Notes: a model not told the origin generated them from the letters alone. A stretch of DNA of 64,000 nucleotides from Mesorhizobium sp. B4-1-4 (GCF_006439395.2 NZ_CP083950.1:2852001-2916000), one strand, 5' to 3'; shown: positions 25,012 through 34,255, counted from the stretch's first letter. Numbers and translations are program-made.

Positions 25012-28000
25012 TCAGCGCCGCTTCGCCGCCCGCTCGTGCGGCTTCGGTCGAGGCGGCATTTGCCGAATCTCCGCCCGTGGGCCCGCCGCCAGCGCCGGCC
25101 CGGCGGCGGGCACGACGATTTCGGGATCGGCCTTGCGGCGCCAGAACCATCTGAGATGGCTGAACCGGCTGAGATAGATGTAGATGACGGGCGTGGTGTA
25201 GAGCGTCAGGAACTGCGACAGCAGCAAGCCGCCGACAATGGCGATGCCCAGCGGCCGGCGAAGTTCGGAGCCGGCGCCGCTGCCCAGCGCCAGTGGCAGG
25301 CCGCCAAGCAGCGCCGCCATCGTCGTCATCATGATCGGCCGGAAGCGCAGCACGCAGGCCTCGTAGATGGCATCTTCCGCCGACAGGTTCCGCCGTCGCT
25401 CGCCCTCGAGCGCGAAGTCGATCATCATGATCGCGTTCTTCTTGACGATGCCGACGAGCAGGATGACGCCGATCAGGGCGATCAGCGAGAAATCATAGCC
25501 GAGCGCCATCAGCGCCAGGAAGGCGCCGACGCCCGCCGACGGCAGCGTCGACAGGATGGTGAGCGGGTGCACGAAGCTCTCATAGAGAATACCGAGCACG
25601 ATATAGACGGCGATGATCGCCGCCAGGATCAGATAGGGCTGGTTGGCCAGCGACGACTGGAACACCTTGGCCGAGCCCTGGTAGCGCGTCGTCAGCGTCG
25701 GCGGCAGGATCATCGATCGTTCGAGCTTCTGGATGGCTGAAATGGCGTCGCCGAGCGAATGGCCGGCCGCCAGGTTGAATGACAGCGTCACCGCCGGGAA
25801 CTGATCCTGGTGGTTGATCGTCAGCGGCGACACCGACGTCTCGTAATGCGCCAGCGCCGACAACGGCACCATCTGCCCGCTGGTGCTGGAGCGCACGAAC
25901 AGGCGCGCCAGCGCCGACGCATCCTCCTGGAAGCGCGGCTGCAGCTCCATCACCACATGGTGCTGGTCGAGCTGGGTGAAGATCGTCGCCACCTGGCGCT
26001 GGCCGAAAGCGTCATACAGCGTGTCGTCCACGGCCTGCGGGGTGATGCCGAGCTGGCCGATCAGATCGCGGTCGATCTTGAGCGTCATCCTGGGCGCGCT
26101 CGCCTGCAAATCCCCCGTCACGTCCTGCAACTCGGGCAGGGTCTGCAGCTTGGACAGCATGATCGGCGCCCATTTGAACAGCTCGTTCACATCGGGATCC
26201 TGCAGCGTGTACTGGTACTGCGTCTTGCTGACCCGTGCGCCGATCTGCACGTCCTGCCGGGCTTGGCCGAACAGGGCGATGCCTTCCACCTTGGCCGCCG
26301 CCTTGCGCAGACGGTTGATCACCTGCGTCGCCGTCGCATGACGTTCGCTCAGCGGCTTGAGGTCGATCATCAGCCGGCCGCTGTTCACGGTCGGGTTGGC
26401 GCCGACCCAGTAATAGACGGTCTGCACATCGGGATCGGCGGTCACCACCTTGGCCAGTTCATGCTGGCGCCGCACCATGGCGTCGTAGGAGATGTCCTGG
26501 GCTGCCTCGGAAGAACCGGAAATGGTGCCATTGTCCTGCTGCGGGAAGAAACCCTTCGGGATGATTTGGTAGAGATAGAAGGTGGCGCCGAGCGTCGCCG
26601 CCATGAACAGCAACATCACCGGCTTGTGGCGCAGCACCCAGCGCAAGCCGACCTCATAGACGTACAGCATGCCATTGAAGGCTGCTTCAAGGGCCCGCGA
26701 CGCGATGTTCTCGCGGGCATCGCGGTCGATCGGTTTCAAGAGCCGGCCGCACATCATCGGCGTCAGCGTCAGCGAAATCAGGCCCGACATCATGATGGCG
26801 ATGCTGACGGCGACCGCGAATTCGCGGAACAGCCGGCCGATCAGCCCACCCATCAGAAGCAGCGGGATGAAGACGGCGACCAGCGACAGCGTCATCGAGA
26901 TGATGGTGAAGCCGATTTCGCGCGATCCGCCCAGCGCCGCCTGTAGCGGCGCTTCGCCATTCTCGATGTGGCGGATGATGTTCTCCACCATGACGATGGC
27001 GTCGTCGATGATGAAGCCGACCGCAATGGTCAGCGCCATCAGCGAGACGTTGTCGATCGTGTAGCCGAGCAGATACATCGCCGCGCAGGTGCACAGCAGC
27101 GACACAGGAATGGTGATGCTGGGAATGAGCGTGGCGCGCACATGCCGCAGGAACAGGAAGATGACCAGCACGACGAGGCCGATGCTGATCGCCATGGTGA
27201 ACTGCACCTCGGAGACCGAAGCCCGGATTGTCTGGGTGCGGTCGCCCAGGATCTGCATCTTGACCGAGGGCGGCAGCGTGCGCTGAAGCTCGGGCAGCAC
27301 GTTCTTGATCAGTTGCACCGTCTGGTTGATGTTGAAGCCGGGCTGCTTGTGGACGTCGATGATGACGGCGCGCTGGCTGCCGAGCCACGCCGCCTGCCTG
27401 ATATCCTCGACGCCGTCTATGGCCGTGCCGATATCGCTGACCCGGACCGGTGCGCCGTTGCGATAGGCGACGATCACCGAGTTGAAGGCCGCCGCGGTGG
27501 ACAGCTGGTCGGTGGCGGCCAGCGTCAGCGACTGCCGAGGCCCATCCAGGGTGCCCTTGGGCGCGTTGACGCTGGCTGTCGCTATCGCCGACCGGATGTC
27601 CTCCAGGCTGAGCCCGAGCGCGGCCGCCGCCGACGGGTTGACCTGGATGCGCACCGCCGATTTCTGCTCGCCATGGAAGTCGACGAGGCCGACGCCGGTG
27701 ACCCGCGACAGCTGCAGCGCCAGGTAGTTCTCGACATAGTCGTCGACCTTGTCGATCGGCAGATCGGCGGAGGTGACGGCGATCGACATCAGCTGGGCGT
27801 CGGCCGGATTGGCCTTCTCATAGGTCGGCGGGCTGGGGAGGTCCTTCGGCAGATCGCCGCTGGCCGCGCTGATCGCGGTCTGCACATCCTGCGCGGCGCC
27901 GTCGAGGGTGCGGTCGAGGTCGAATTCGACCTGGATCGAGGTACGGCCGAGCGAACTGCTCGAACTGATGGACGTCACGCCCGAAATCAGCCCGAGCTGC

Positions 28001-28206
28001 CGCTCCAGCGGTGCCGCGACCGTCGTCGCCATCGTCTCGGCGCTGGAGCCCGGCAGGTGGGCAGATATCTGCAGCGTCGGGATGTCGACCTGCGGCACGC
28101 CGGCGATCGGCAGCAGGAAATAGGCGACGAGACCCACCAGCGTCACCCCGATGGCCAGCAGCGTGGTGGCGATCGGCCGGATGACGAAGGGCGCGGATAT
28201 GTTCAT
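25012..28206 (-). CDS. RND efflux pump, MdtB/MdtC-like permease
   Basis: 1,064 residues with twelve membrane helices and two large periplasmic loops. The start 'NISAPFVIRPIATTLLAIG' and 'GVPQVDIPTLQISAHLPGSS' match the MdtB/MdtC branch of the HAE1 family. The proton-relay Asp pair is present in 'VGFIIDDAIVMVENI'. It exports drugs or other hydrophobic compounds using the proton gradient, together with the adaptor encoded just upstream (gap of four bases). No outer-membrane channel gene is near, so one elsewhere must serve. ATG 28206 chosen because the longer frame upstream overlaps the adaptor gene. Confidence 0.93.
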   Translation of the reverse strand: MNISAPFVIRPIATTLLAIGVTLVGLVAYFLLPIAGVPQVDIPTLQISAHLPGSSAETMATTVAAPLERQLGLISGVTSISSSSSLGRTSIQVEFDLDRTLDGAAQDVQTAISAASGDLPKDLPSPPTYEKANPADAQLMSIAVTSADLPIDKVDDYVENYLALQLSRVTGVGLVDFHGEQKSAVRIQVNPSAAAALGLSLEDIRSAIATASVNAPKGTLDGPRQSLTLAATDQLSTAAAFNSVIVAYRNGAPVRVSDIGTAIDGVEDIRQAAWLGSQRAVIIDVHKQPGFNINQTVQLIKNVLPELQRTLPPSVKMQILGDRTQTIRASVSEVQFTMAISIGLVVLVIFLFLRHVRATLIPSITIPVSLLCTCAAMYLLGYTIDNVSLMALTIAVGFIIDDAIVMVENIIRHIENGEAPLQAALGGSREIGFTIISMTLSLVAVFIPLLLMGGLIGRLFREFAVAVSIAIMMSGLISLTLTPMMCGRLLKPIDRDARENIASRALEAAFNGMLYVYEVGLRWVLRHKPVMLLFMAATLGATFYLYQIIPKGFFPQQDNGTISGSSEAAQDISYDAMVRRQHELAKVVTADPDVQTVYYWVGANPTVNSGRLMIDLKPLSERHATATQVINRLRKAAAKVEGIALFGQARQDVQIGARVSKTQYQYTLQDPDVNELFKWAPIMLSKLQTLPELQDVTGDLQASAPRMTLKIDRDLIGQLGITPQAVDDTLYDAFGQRQVATIFTQLDQHHVVMELQPRFQEDASALARLFVRSSTSGQMVPLSALAHYETSVSPLTINHQDQFPAVTLSFNLAAGHSLGDAISAIQKLERSMILPPTLTTRYQGSAKVFQSSLANQPYLILAAIIAVYIVLGILYESFVHPLTILSTLPSAGVGAFLALMALGYDFSLIALIGVILLVGIVKKNAIMMIDFALEGERRRNLSAEDAIYEACVLRFRPIMMTTMAALLGGLPLALGSGAGSELRRPLGIAIVGGLLLSQFLTLYTTPVIYIYLSRFSHLRWFWRRKADPEIVVPAAGPALAAGPRAEIRQMPPRPKPHERAAKRR

Positions 28207-28210
28207 GGAG

Positions 28211-29341
28211 CTAGTTCGCCGCCTGGGCCGGGCCGGTGACGTCGACCACATCTCCCTCCTGGATGCGGTATTGGCCGTCGGTGACGACGGTATCGCCGGG
28301 CTGGACGTCCTTCCCGACAACTGCCAGCTCGGCATTCGAATACGCTACCGTCACAGGCCGTTTGACGATGTGCCTGTCCTTGCCGACGACGAAAACATAC
28401 GTCCCCTCGGGACCGCGCACAATCGCCGTCACCGGGACGGTGACCACCCCGCGCCGCAGATCCGCCTGGACGCGGACATTGACGAATTGTCCCGGCCACA
28501 GCCGGTCGTCGGCATTGTCGAAGACGGCGCGTATCCTGATCGTCGCGGTGGCGCCGTTGATCTGGTTGTCGACAACGCTCAGCCGGCCGGAGGCCAGTTG
28601 CTGGCCGCCATTGTCCTGCGCGACCACGGCGGCGTTGCCTGCCTTCATCACGGCCTGGATGCGCGGAAGGGCGTCGGACGGAAGCGAGAAATCCACCGCG
28701 ATCGGGTGGATCTGGCTGATGCGGACGATGCCGCCCGTATCGCTGGCACGGACGATGTTGCCAGCGTCGACCATGTGGATGCCAACCCGTCCATCCAGCG
28801 GCGAGCGTATTTGGGTGAAGCCGAGCTGGATCTGCGCGATGTCGATGGCGGCCTGGTCGACCTTGTCGGTCGCCTCGAGCTGCGCCACGGTCGCCTTTGC
28901 CGTGTCCAGCACCTGTGTGGAGCCGACGCCCTTGGTGGTCAGGGTCTGCGCCCGGGCGAGGTCGAGCCTGGCATTGGCCAGCGACACGTCGTCCCGCGTC
29001 TTGGTGGCCTGCGCCTGCCCGAGCGCCGCCTGCAGGGGCTCCGGGTCGATCTCGGCAAGCAGGTCGCCGGCATGCACATCCTGACCATCGGTGAAGTCGA
29101 GCTTGACCAGCTGGCCGTCGATCCGGCTGGTCACGGTCACCGTGCGCAGCGGCGCGACGGAGCCTAGTCCGAGGAGGAACACCGGAACATCGGTCCGGCG
29201 CGCCACATCGGCGACAACGGGAATGGCGGCGCCCGCCGCCAGGGCGGAAACCACTGCCGGCCCGCTTCCCATACTCAGGATCAGAAAGCCTAAGGCACTG
29301 GCCCCAAGGGTTCGGAAGGCCTTGCGGCGGTCGGCGGTCAT
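28211..29341 (-). CDS. RND periplasmic adaptor (membrane fusion protein)
   Basis: 376 residues. The N-terminus has a hydrophobic export segment after 'TADRRKAFR'. The lipoyl/barrel-sandwich part ('VTVTSRIDGQLVKLDFTDGQ') is split by an alpha-hairpin coiled coil ('LDLARAQTLTTKGVGSTQVL'), followed by a beta-barrel ('LWPGQFVNVRVQADLRRGVV'). It links the pump to an outer-membrane channel. First gene of the pump operon. Upstream there are four ACCTTAC/GTAAGGT half-sites. Confidence 0.92.
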   Translation of the reverse strand: MTADRRKAFRTLGASALGFLILSMGSGPAVVSALAAGAAIPVVADVARRTDVPVFLLGLGSVAPLRTVTVTSRIDGQLVKLDFTDGQDVHAGDLLAEIDPEPLQAALGQAQATKTRDDVSLANARLDLARAQTLTTKGVGSTQVLDTAKATVAQLEATDKVDQAAIDIAQIQLGFTQIRSPLDGRVGIHMVDAGNIVRASDTGGIVRISQIHPIAVDFSLPSDALPRIQAVMKAGNAAVVAQDNGGQQLASGRLSVVDNQINGATATIRIRAVFDNADDRLWPGQFVNVRVQADLRRGVVTVPVTAIVRGPEGTYVFVVGKDRHIVKRPVTVAYSNAELAVVGKDVQPGDTVVTDGQYRIQEGDVVDVTGPAQAAN

Positions 29342-29435
29342 GCTCGGTCTCGTCGATCCAGTTGGATGTCCACGATGGACATGCGGCGAGTTCCCTGGCA
29401 ACCCACAGTCCCGTGACCGCCATCTTGCGGGGCCG

Positions 29436-29551
29436 ACCTTACCGGCGTATCGCCGTCGCCTTACCGATCCGTAAGGTCGTGGAGTTGATGTCCACGCGCT
29501 TCGGGATGCCCTCGCCTGGCCCTGATCCGCATCGCGCTGGCCCTGTAAGGT
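29436..29551. promoter_or_regulatory. cluster of ACCTTAC half-sites
   Basis: ACCTTAC at 29436-29442, then the dyad CCTTACCGATCCGTAAGG at 29459-29476, then GTAAGGT at 29545-29551, in the gap between the pump operon and the divergent usp gene. Four related half-sites in 116 bases suggest an operator; the protein that binds is unknown. Confidence 0.45.
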
Positions 29552-29640
29552 CCTCAGCGGCGCGCCTATATCAGGATCAGCCCTTTTCGGGCTCCCGCCA
29601 CCCCAGGGGCATCGGCCCTTGCACAACAGGTCAGATCATC

Positions 29641-30090
29641 ATGTACAAACATCTGCTCATCGCCACCGACGGATCGGCACTGGCCGGCAAGGGCGTCGCC
29701 CACGGCCTCACGCTGGCCAAGGGCGTCGGCGCCACCGTCACCTTCGTCACCGTCTCGGAACAATTCCCGATCTTCGCCTGGGGCGGCGCCATGGCCGGCT
29801 ATGCGGCGGGCGATGAATTGGCGGTCTTCCAGGAGGAAGCGCGCAAATACGGCAAGGAGGTTCTCGACAAGTGCAAGGCTTCAGCCGATGCGGCCGGCGT
29901 CTCCGCCGAGGTTGTCCATGTCGAGGATAAAAGGCCCGCCGAAGCGATCCTGGAACTGTCACAGGCCCTGGGCTGCGACCTGATCGTCATGGCCTCGCAT
30001 GGCCGCCGCGGACTGGGCAGGCTGCTTCTGGGCAGCCAGACGGCGGAAGTGCTCTCCTACACCGAGATCCCGGTGCTCGTGGTGCGCTGA
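29641..30090 (+). CDS. universal stress protein (UspA family)
   Basis: 149 residues: 'YKHLLIATDGSALAGKGVAH' at the N-terminus and the ATP-binding 'MASHGRRGLGRLLLGSQTAE' (G-x2-G-x9-G-S type) near residue 118. Cytoplasmic, made under stress or energy limitation; this one keeps the nucleotide site. ATG 29641 with a weak ribosome site. Divergent from the RND pump operon and may share its control region. Confidence 0.9.
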   Translation: MYKHLLIATDGSALAGKGVAHGLTLAKGVGATVTFVTVSEQFPIFAWGGAMAGYAAGDELAVFQEEARKYGKEVLDKCKASADAAGVSAEVVHVEDKRPAEAILELSQALGCDLIVMASHGRRGLGRLLLGSQTAEVLSYTEIPVLVVR

Positions 30091-30154
30091 TCCGAATGGC
30101 GGGATGCCGATCGCCAGGGTGAGGACGGCCTCGCGACTTTTGCAAGCGCCGGCC

Positions 30155-30631
30155 TCACGGGCTGTATGATGCCCAAGCCGCATCGCCGACGCGCCAAAAC
30201 CGCCCAAGGCTCGCATAGTTCTTGCGTGGCCCCTTGACGCGCCAGACCTCGGCCCAATCGCCCTGCCCGCGAAAGAAGAAGCGCCCAGAATAGAGATCGG
30301 CGCCACACAGATGCCGGACGGTTTGCGCCGCTTTCGCCTCCAGTTCAATGAAGTCGCGGCCATCGGCGTGCAGGATGCGCGTCACCCCCTCGCCCGGCTC
30401 GAGCCGGTAGCGTCGGCTTGCAGGCATTTCCTGCGAGTCCACCCGCATGGTGCCGTGCTCGATGAAGGCGTCTTGCGTCACGATGACCTCGCCGGTGAAC
30501 CGGTAGGTCGCGCCGGTCAGGTAATCGATCATTGTGCGGCTGACTTTCCAGTCGCCGACCAGACTGTCTCCCCGCTCGATCGGATCAGCCGGGATCGGCA
30601 ACCATGCTTGTGCGGCGCCGTAGCCCATCAT
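30155..30631 (-). CDS. DUF6314 family protein, third gene of the Xre-RES cassette
   Basis: About 158 residues with the DUF6314 pattern: 'LVGDWKVSRTMIDYLTGATY', an acid/His stretch, 'DGRDFIELE', 'HLCGADLYSGRFFFRG' and 'WRVKGPRKNYASLGRFWR'. A lipocalin-like beta fold is likely; function unknown. The start is ATG 30631 or 30628, overlapping the RES toxin stop (ATGATG containing TGA), so it is probably translated by coupling. This ties it to the toxin-antitoxin pair; a lone downstream gene would not need such overlap. Confidence 0.75.
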   Translation of the reverse strand: MMGYGAAQAWLPIPADPIERGDSLVGDWKVSRTMIDYLTGATYRFTGEVIVTQDAFIEHGTMRVDSQEMPASRRYRLEPGEGVTRILHADGRDFIELEAKAAQTVRHLCGADLYSGRFFFRGQGDWAEVWRVKGPRKNYASLGRFWRVGDAAWASYSP

Positions 30632-31326
30632 GTCACCGCCAGCACCATGCCCGTATCGTGCTGGCGCACGAAATCCACGCGGGCGCCGTCCCAGTGGTAG
30701 CTGTAGTGCCGGCCCTGTACCGGCACGGGGATGACGTCGGGCCAGAAGATGCCGATGCATTGCCCGTCCAGCATGCGCACGCTGTTCCACACCAGCCCGT
30801 CGCTGCCCGCTGCCCGCAGCGCCCGCCCTTCCGCCTGCGAGGCGGTGTAGTCGTCGGGGTCGAGCACGCCGGGCACCGCGTTGACGTCATCGAGCTCGCG
30901 ATCGACGCCGCCGACCAGCACGCGAAAGTCAGCCGTCCAGCCCGGATCCTCGTTGGTGGCGCGCATGAAGTTCTGATGGTGGTGGATGGTCTCGGCCAGC
31001 GCCACATCCTCGCTGTCGCCGGCATAGTAGATGCCATAGCTGCCATCCGAAAACCGTCCGGGCCGCAGGGTGGAACAATGCACGAAGGGCGCCATGACGA
31101 AGCTGGCGCCGGGCCCGGATACACGCCTCGCCGCCGCCACCTTGCCGAGATCGCCGATCTCGAGCCTTATGCGCGGATTGGTCTTCTCCTCGACGGCGGC
31201 CAGCGCCTCCCAGTCGCGCGGATCGGCGATGTCCTCGAAGAGGTCGATCGGCGGATGGATGGAGCGGATGATCCGAAAAGTCTGGGGCCAGTGGACGCGG
31301 CGCCGGACCGCGAGCCCACTCACCAT
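30628..31326 (-). CDS. RES-domain toxin
   Basis: 232 residues. The RES fold shows 'FRIIRSIHPP' (the R of the name), 'GSYGIYYAGDSEDVALAETI' (Tyr and Glu of the active site, residues about 95-115) and 'GSDGLVWNSVR' (Ser region). RES toxins break down NAD+ by phosphorolysis and halt growth; the Xre partner upstream neutralises them. Start ATG 31326 overlaps the antitoxin stop by seven bases; GTG and other starts upstream lie within the antitoxin gene. Confidence 0.88.
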   Translation of the reverse strand: MVSGLAVRRRVHWPQTFRIIRSIHPPIDLFEDIADPRDWEALAAVEEKTNPRIRLEIGDLGKVAAARRVSGPGASFVMAPFVHCSTLRPGRFSDGSYGIYYAGDSEDVALAETIHHHQNFMRATNEDPGWTADFRVLVGGVDRELDDVNAVPGVLDPDDYTASQAEGRALRAAGSDGLVWNSVRMLDGQCIGIFWPDVIPVPVQGRHYSYHWDGARVDFVRQHDTGMVLAVT

Positions 31327-31730
31327 GCACCACGCTCCGCGTCGAGCCATTCGCGCATGGCGGCAAGGTCAGAGATTTCACCGCGCAGCATCAGGTCGAG
31401 CGCCGACTGCCCGCCGAAAGTGGCGTTCGGCTTTCGGATCCAGGCATAGCCGCGCGCCGGTTCGGTGAAGAGATAGCGCAGGCCCTTGTGGATGCCCATC
31501 AGATGGGCCATGCGGGTGCGCAAGTCGCGGTCGATCCGCCCTATGCCGCCCTCCTTCCACCGCGCCCAGGTGCGCGCCGACATGCCGCCAAGCAGGATGC
31601 AGGCCTCGAGGTCGGTCAGGTTCCACGCCTTGAACAGGTTGACCGTGGTGCGCGCCAACGCGCCCGCCTCTTCATCCGAAATGGCGGACCCGACCGTGGC
31701 CGGTGTGGTGACGATGGACTGAAGCTGCAT
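31320..31730 (-). CDS. Xre/MbcA/ParS antitoxin (DUF2384)
   Basis: 136 residues. The N-terminal part is an Xre-like helix-turn-helix ('LTDLEACILLGGMSARTWAR'), and the C-terminal DUF2384 toxin-binding part reads 'NATFGGQSALDLMLRGE'. It should bind the RES toxin and repress its own promoter. ATG 31730 with AGGAAA close upstream. A clear inverted repeat lies 15 bases before the start. Confidence 0.9.
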   Translation of the reverse strand: MQLQSIVTTPATVGSAISDEEAGALARTTVNLFKAWNLTDLEACILLGGMSARTWARWKEGGIGRIDRDLRTRMAHLMGIHKGLRYLFTEPARGYAWIRKPNATFGGQSALDLMLRGEISDLAAMREWLDAERGAW

Positions 31731-31744
31731 TTTCCTGCTCCCGA

Positions 31745-31773
31745 TTGGCAGATATATAGCATACGTCTGCCAA
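31745..31773. promoter_or_regulatory. Xre-RES operator
   Basis: TTGGCAGA (31745-31752) and TCTGCCAA (31766-31773) with 13 AT-rich bases between them ('TATATAGCATACG', a probable -10 region). A further CCAATTGGC palindrome overlaps the right arm. Fits autoregulation by the antitoxin. Confidence 0.7.
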
Positions 31774-31848
31774 TTGGCAAGGAGTGGTCCCCAAAGCGGC
31801 GGGAGCAAGCCTTGCAATGGGAGGCCGTCAATGACCAAAGCCGGCGCC

Positions 31849-32077
31849 GCCCCTCATCGCCCTGCCGGGCACTTCTCCCGTATAGTGACGGGGAGAAGGG
31901 GCAGTTGCAGCCTCGGCGCCTTTTCCTGCCACACCGGCGATTGGCGAAATCATCGGCCTAGCGTCCTTCTCCCCGTCACTATACGGGGAGGTGAGGCGTG
32001 GTCCGCGCAGCGGACGAAAAGCCAACTGCTTGGCTTTTCGAGCAACGAACGCCGGCAGGCAGCTGAGGGGCGGCGCC
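31849..32077. repeat. compound RIME-type repeat
   Basis: Left unit 31849-31906 ('CCCTCATCGCCCTGCCGGGC', 'GTATAGTGACGGGGAGAAGG'), a 50-base centre with 'CCTCGGCGCC' and 'GATTGGCGAAA', and an inverted right unit 31961-32077 of the long form with 'GTGGTCCGCGCAGCGGACG'. The centre recurs at 37832-37890 and 45692-45750. Confidence 0.8.
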
Positions 32078-32115
32078 AACCTTGGTGTTTGCCGCCGCAG
32101 TCGTCCCAGCCAGGC

Positions 32116-33549
32116 CTACTCAGCCGCCTCATAGCCCGCGATGCCCTTGATCTCGAGGAAATCCTCCAGGCCGTATTCGGCGTATTCGCGGCCGTTGCCG
32201 GACTGCTTGTAGCCGCCGAAGGGCAGGCCGGCGTCCCAGGTCGGGTAGTTGATGTAGACATTGCCCGAGCGCATGCGTGCGGCCACGTCACGCGCCTTCT
32301 GGATGTCCTTGGCCTGGATGTAGGAGGCAAGGCCGTAGACGGTGTCGTTGGCCTGCTCGACCGCCTGTTCGACCGTGTCATAGGGCAGGATCGCCAGCAC
32401 CGGCCCGAAGATCTCCTCGCGCGCGATACGCATGTCGTGGGTGACGTCGGCGAACACGGTCGGCCTGACGAAGTAGCCGCGGTTGAGTTCGGCCGGGCGG
32501 CCGGGGCCGCCTGCCACCAGCGTCGCACCTTCGTCGATACCGGCCTGGATCAGGTCCTGGATCTTGTCGAACTGGGCCTGGCTGACGACCGGGCCGAGCT
32601 TGGTGTCGGCGCCGTCGGCCGGACCGACGGTGAACTTCTCCGCGGCGGCCTTGGCATAGCCGGCGGCCTCGTCATGACGGTCGCGCGGCACGAACATGCG
32701 TGTCGGCGCGTTGCAGGACTGGCCGCTATTGCCGAAGCAGCCGGCGACGCCCTTGGTGACAGCCTTGGCGAGGTCGACATCGGGGAACAGGATGTTGGCC
32801 GACTTGCCGCCAAGCTCCTGATGCACGCGCTTGACGGTGTCGGCGGCGGCCTTGGCCACCAGGATGCCGGCGCGGGTGGAACCGGTGAACGACATCATGT
32901 CGACGTCGGGGTGGCTGGACAGCGCCTGGCCGACGCCCGGTCCGTCGCCATTGACGAGGTTAAACACACCCTTCGGCACGCCGGCTTCGTCGAGGATCTC
33001 GGCGAAGATGATGGCGTCGAGCGGCGCGATTTCCGAGGGCTTCAGCACCATGGTGCAGCCGGCGGCAAGTGCTGGGCCGACCTTGCAGGTGATCTGGTTC
33101 AGCGGCCAGTTCCACGGCGTGATCAGGCCGACGACGCCGATCGGTTCCTTGACGATAAGCGACGACCCCTTGACGTGGCGGAACTGGAAGCTCTTCAGCA
33201 CCTCGGCCATCTTTTCCAGATGCGCCTGGCCGACGCCGACCTGGCTGTCGAGCGCCATCTGGCGGGGCGCGCCCATCTCGCGCGACACGGCAAGCGCCAG
33301 GTCCTTGCTGCGCTTCTTGTAGACCTCGATGACGCGGTTGAGGATATCCAGCCGCTCTTCCACCGAGGTGAAGCCATACGTGTTGAAGGCGCGCTTGGCG
33401 GCGGCCACCGCCTCGTCGACATCGGCTTTGGAGCCGAGCGAGATCTGCGCGAAGACGTCCTCGTTCGACGGATCGACGACATCGAGCGTCCTGGGCACTA
33501 CCGGATCGACCCATGCGCCATCGATATAGAATTGCAGATTGTGTGACAT
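32116..33549 (-). CDS. aldehyde dehydrogenase family protein
   Basis: 477 residues. NAD(P)-binding 'ITPWNWPLNQITCKVGPALA', the general base Glu in 'VHQELGGKSANIL', and the nucleophile Cys in 'NSGQSCNAPTRMFVP'. 'EEIFGPVLAILPYD' is the usual C-terminal motif. It oxidises an aldehyde to the acid; substrate not known. ATG 33549 with AGGAGA upstream. It stands as a single gene between repeats. Confidence 0.92.
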   Translation of the reverse strand: MSHNLQFYIDGAWVDPVVPRTLDVVDPSNEDVFAQISLGSKADVDEAVAAAKRAFNTYGFTSVEERLDILNRVIEVYKKRSKDLALAVSREMGAPRQMALDSQVGVGQAHLEKMAEVLKSFQFRHVKGSSLIVKEPIGVVGLITPWNWPLNQITCKVGPALAAGCTMVLKPSEIAPLDAIIFAEILDEAGVPKGVFNLVNGDGPGVGQALSSHPDVDMMSFTGSTRAGILVAKAAADTVKRVHQELGGKSANILFPDVDLAKAVTKGVAGCFGNSGQSCNAPTRMFVPRDRHDEAAGYAKAAAEKFTVGPADGADTKLGPVVSQAQFDKIQDLIQAGIDEGATLVAGGPGRPAELNRGYFVRPTVFADVTHDMRIAREEIFGPVLAILPYDTVEQAVEQANDTVYGLASYIQAKDIQKARDVAARMRSGNVYINYPTWDAGLPFGGYKQSGNGREYAEYGLEDFLEIKGIAGYEAAE

Positions 33550-33718
33550 GGTTTTCTCCTGGGTGCGCCGCATGGCCGTTCCGGCCGTGATATGGGGCTT
33601 GCAATAACGATGCGCAAACGGCGCTGTCAAACGCAATCCCCGAACTGGTTGAGCCAGCGAGCCCAGTCATTGAACCAGAGTCATTGAGCCAGGCAATCGG
33701 GACGAACGGCCGCCCGCT

Positions 33719-34183
33719 TCAGCCTGCCAGCCTCTTACTCATATAGACCGTCGTTCCGTTCATGAACGGCTCCTCGCGGTCGATCGCATAGCCATGCCTC
33801 TTGTAAAGCGACACATTGGCTTCGAAGGCGCCATTGGTCAGCAGGCGAAGCTCGGGGCGGTCCGCTTCGAGCGCCTTCTGCTCGGCCCGCTGCAGCAACA
33901 GCCCGCCAATGCCCCTGCCCTGTGCCTGCGGCCAAACGCAGACATTCTCGATCCAGAGGTGATCGCCGGCCAGCATGGTTTCGATCATGCCGACAATGCG
34001 ATCCGCCTCGACGGCGAGATCGAACGGATGCTCGGCGACAGCCTTGTCGTAATCGGCGCGCATCGGCAGCGGCTCGCGGCCGATCACCGGCACCCATTTG
34101 GCATAGGCGGCCCGCACGATGTCGCGGATGGCGGCGGCGTCAGCGGGTTCGGCCGGCCGAAACCGGATGGACTTGTTTGTCAT
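33719..34183 (-). CDS. GNAT-family N-acetyltransferase
   Basis: 154 residues with the acetyl-CoA pocket 'VCVWPQAQGRGIGGLLLQRA' (Q/R-x2-G-x-G/A) and the ending 'NVSLYKRHGYAIDREE'. The acceptor substrate is unknown. ATG 34183 with GGAG about ten bases upstream. Between it and its likely promoter lies an intrinsic terminator and a short Arg-rich reading frame, suggesting control by transcription attenuation. Confidence 0.88.
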   Translation of the reverse strand: MTNKSIRFRPAEPADAAAIRDIVRAAYAKWVPVIGREPLPMRADYDKAVAEHPFDLAVEADRIVGMIETMLAGDHLWIENVCVWPQAQGRGIGGLLLQRAEQKALEADRPELRLLTNGAFEANVSLYKRHGYAIDREEPFMNGTTVYMSKRLAG

Positions 34184-34201
34184 CTCAACACTCCAGACAT
34201 C

Positions 34202-34234
34202 AAAAACCCCGCCGACCTGTTCAGGTGGCGGGGC
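34202..34234 (-). terminator. intrinsic terminator / candidate attenuator before GNAT gene
   Basis: On the minus strand CCCCGCCACCTG, loop AA-CA, CAGGT, CGGCGGGG, then five T's: a strong GC stem followed by a T run. It ends about 18 bases before the GNAT start codon and begins about 22 bases after the stop of the leader frame, so it would stop transcription before the gene unless disrupted. It could alternatively end the aldo/keto reductase operon located 217 bases upstream. Confidence 0.75.
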
Positions 34235-34255
34235 TGGAAACGAACGAACCGGACT

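Noticed and set aside
31745..31773. Third copy of the S24-locus element
   Set aside because: TATATAGCATACG resembles its TATATAAGCATAAC, but with an indel and changed ends; the TTGGCAGA dyad explains this site as the Xre operator and the likeness is probably a shared -10 region.
31774..33546. 590-codon plus-strand frame
   Set aside because: It is antisense to the aldehyde dehydrogenase, which has its catalytic motifs, and runs through a repeat.
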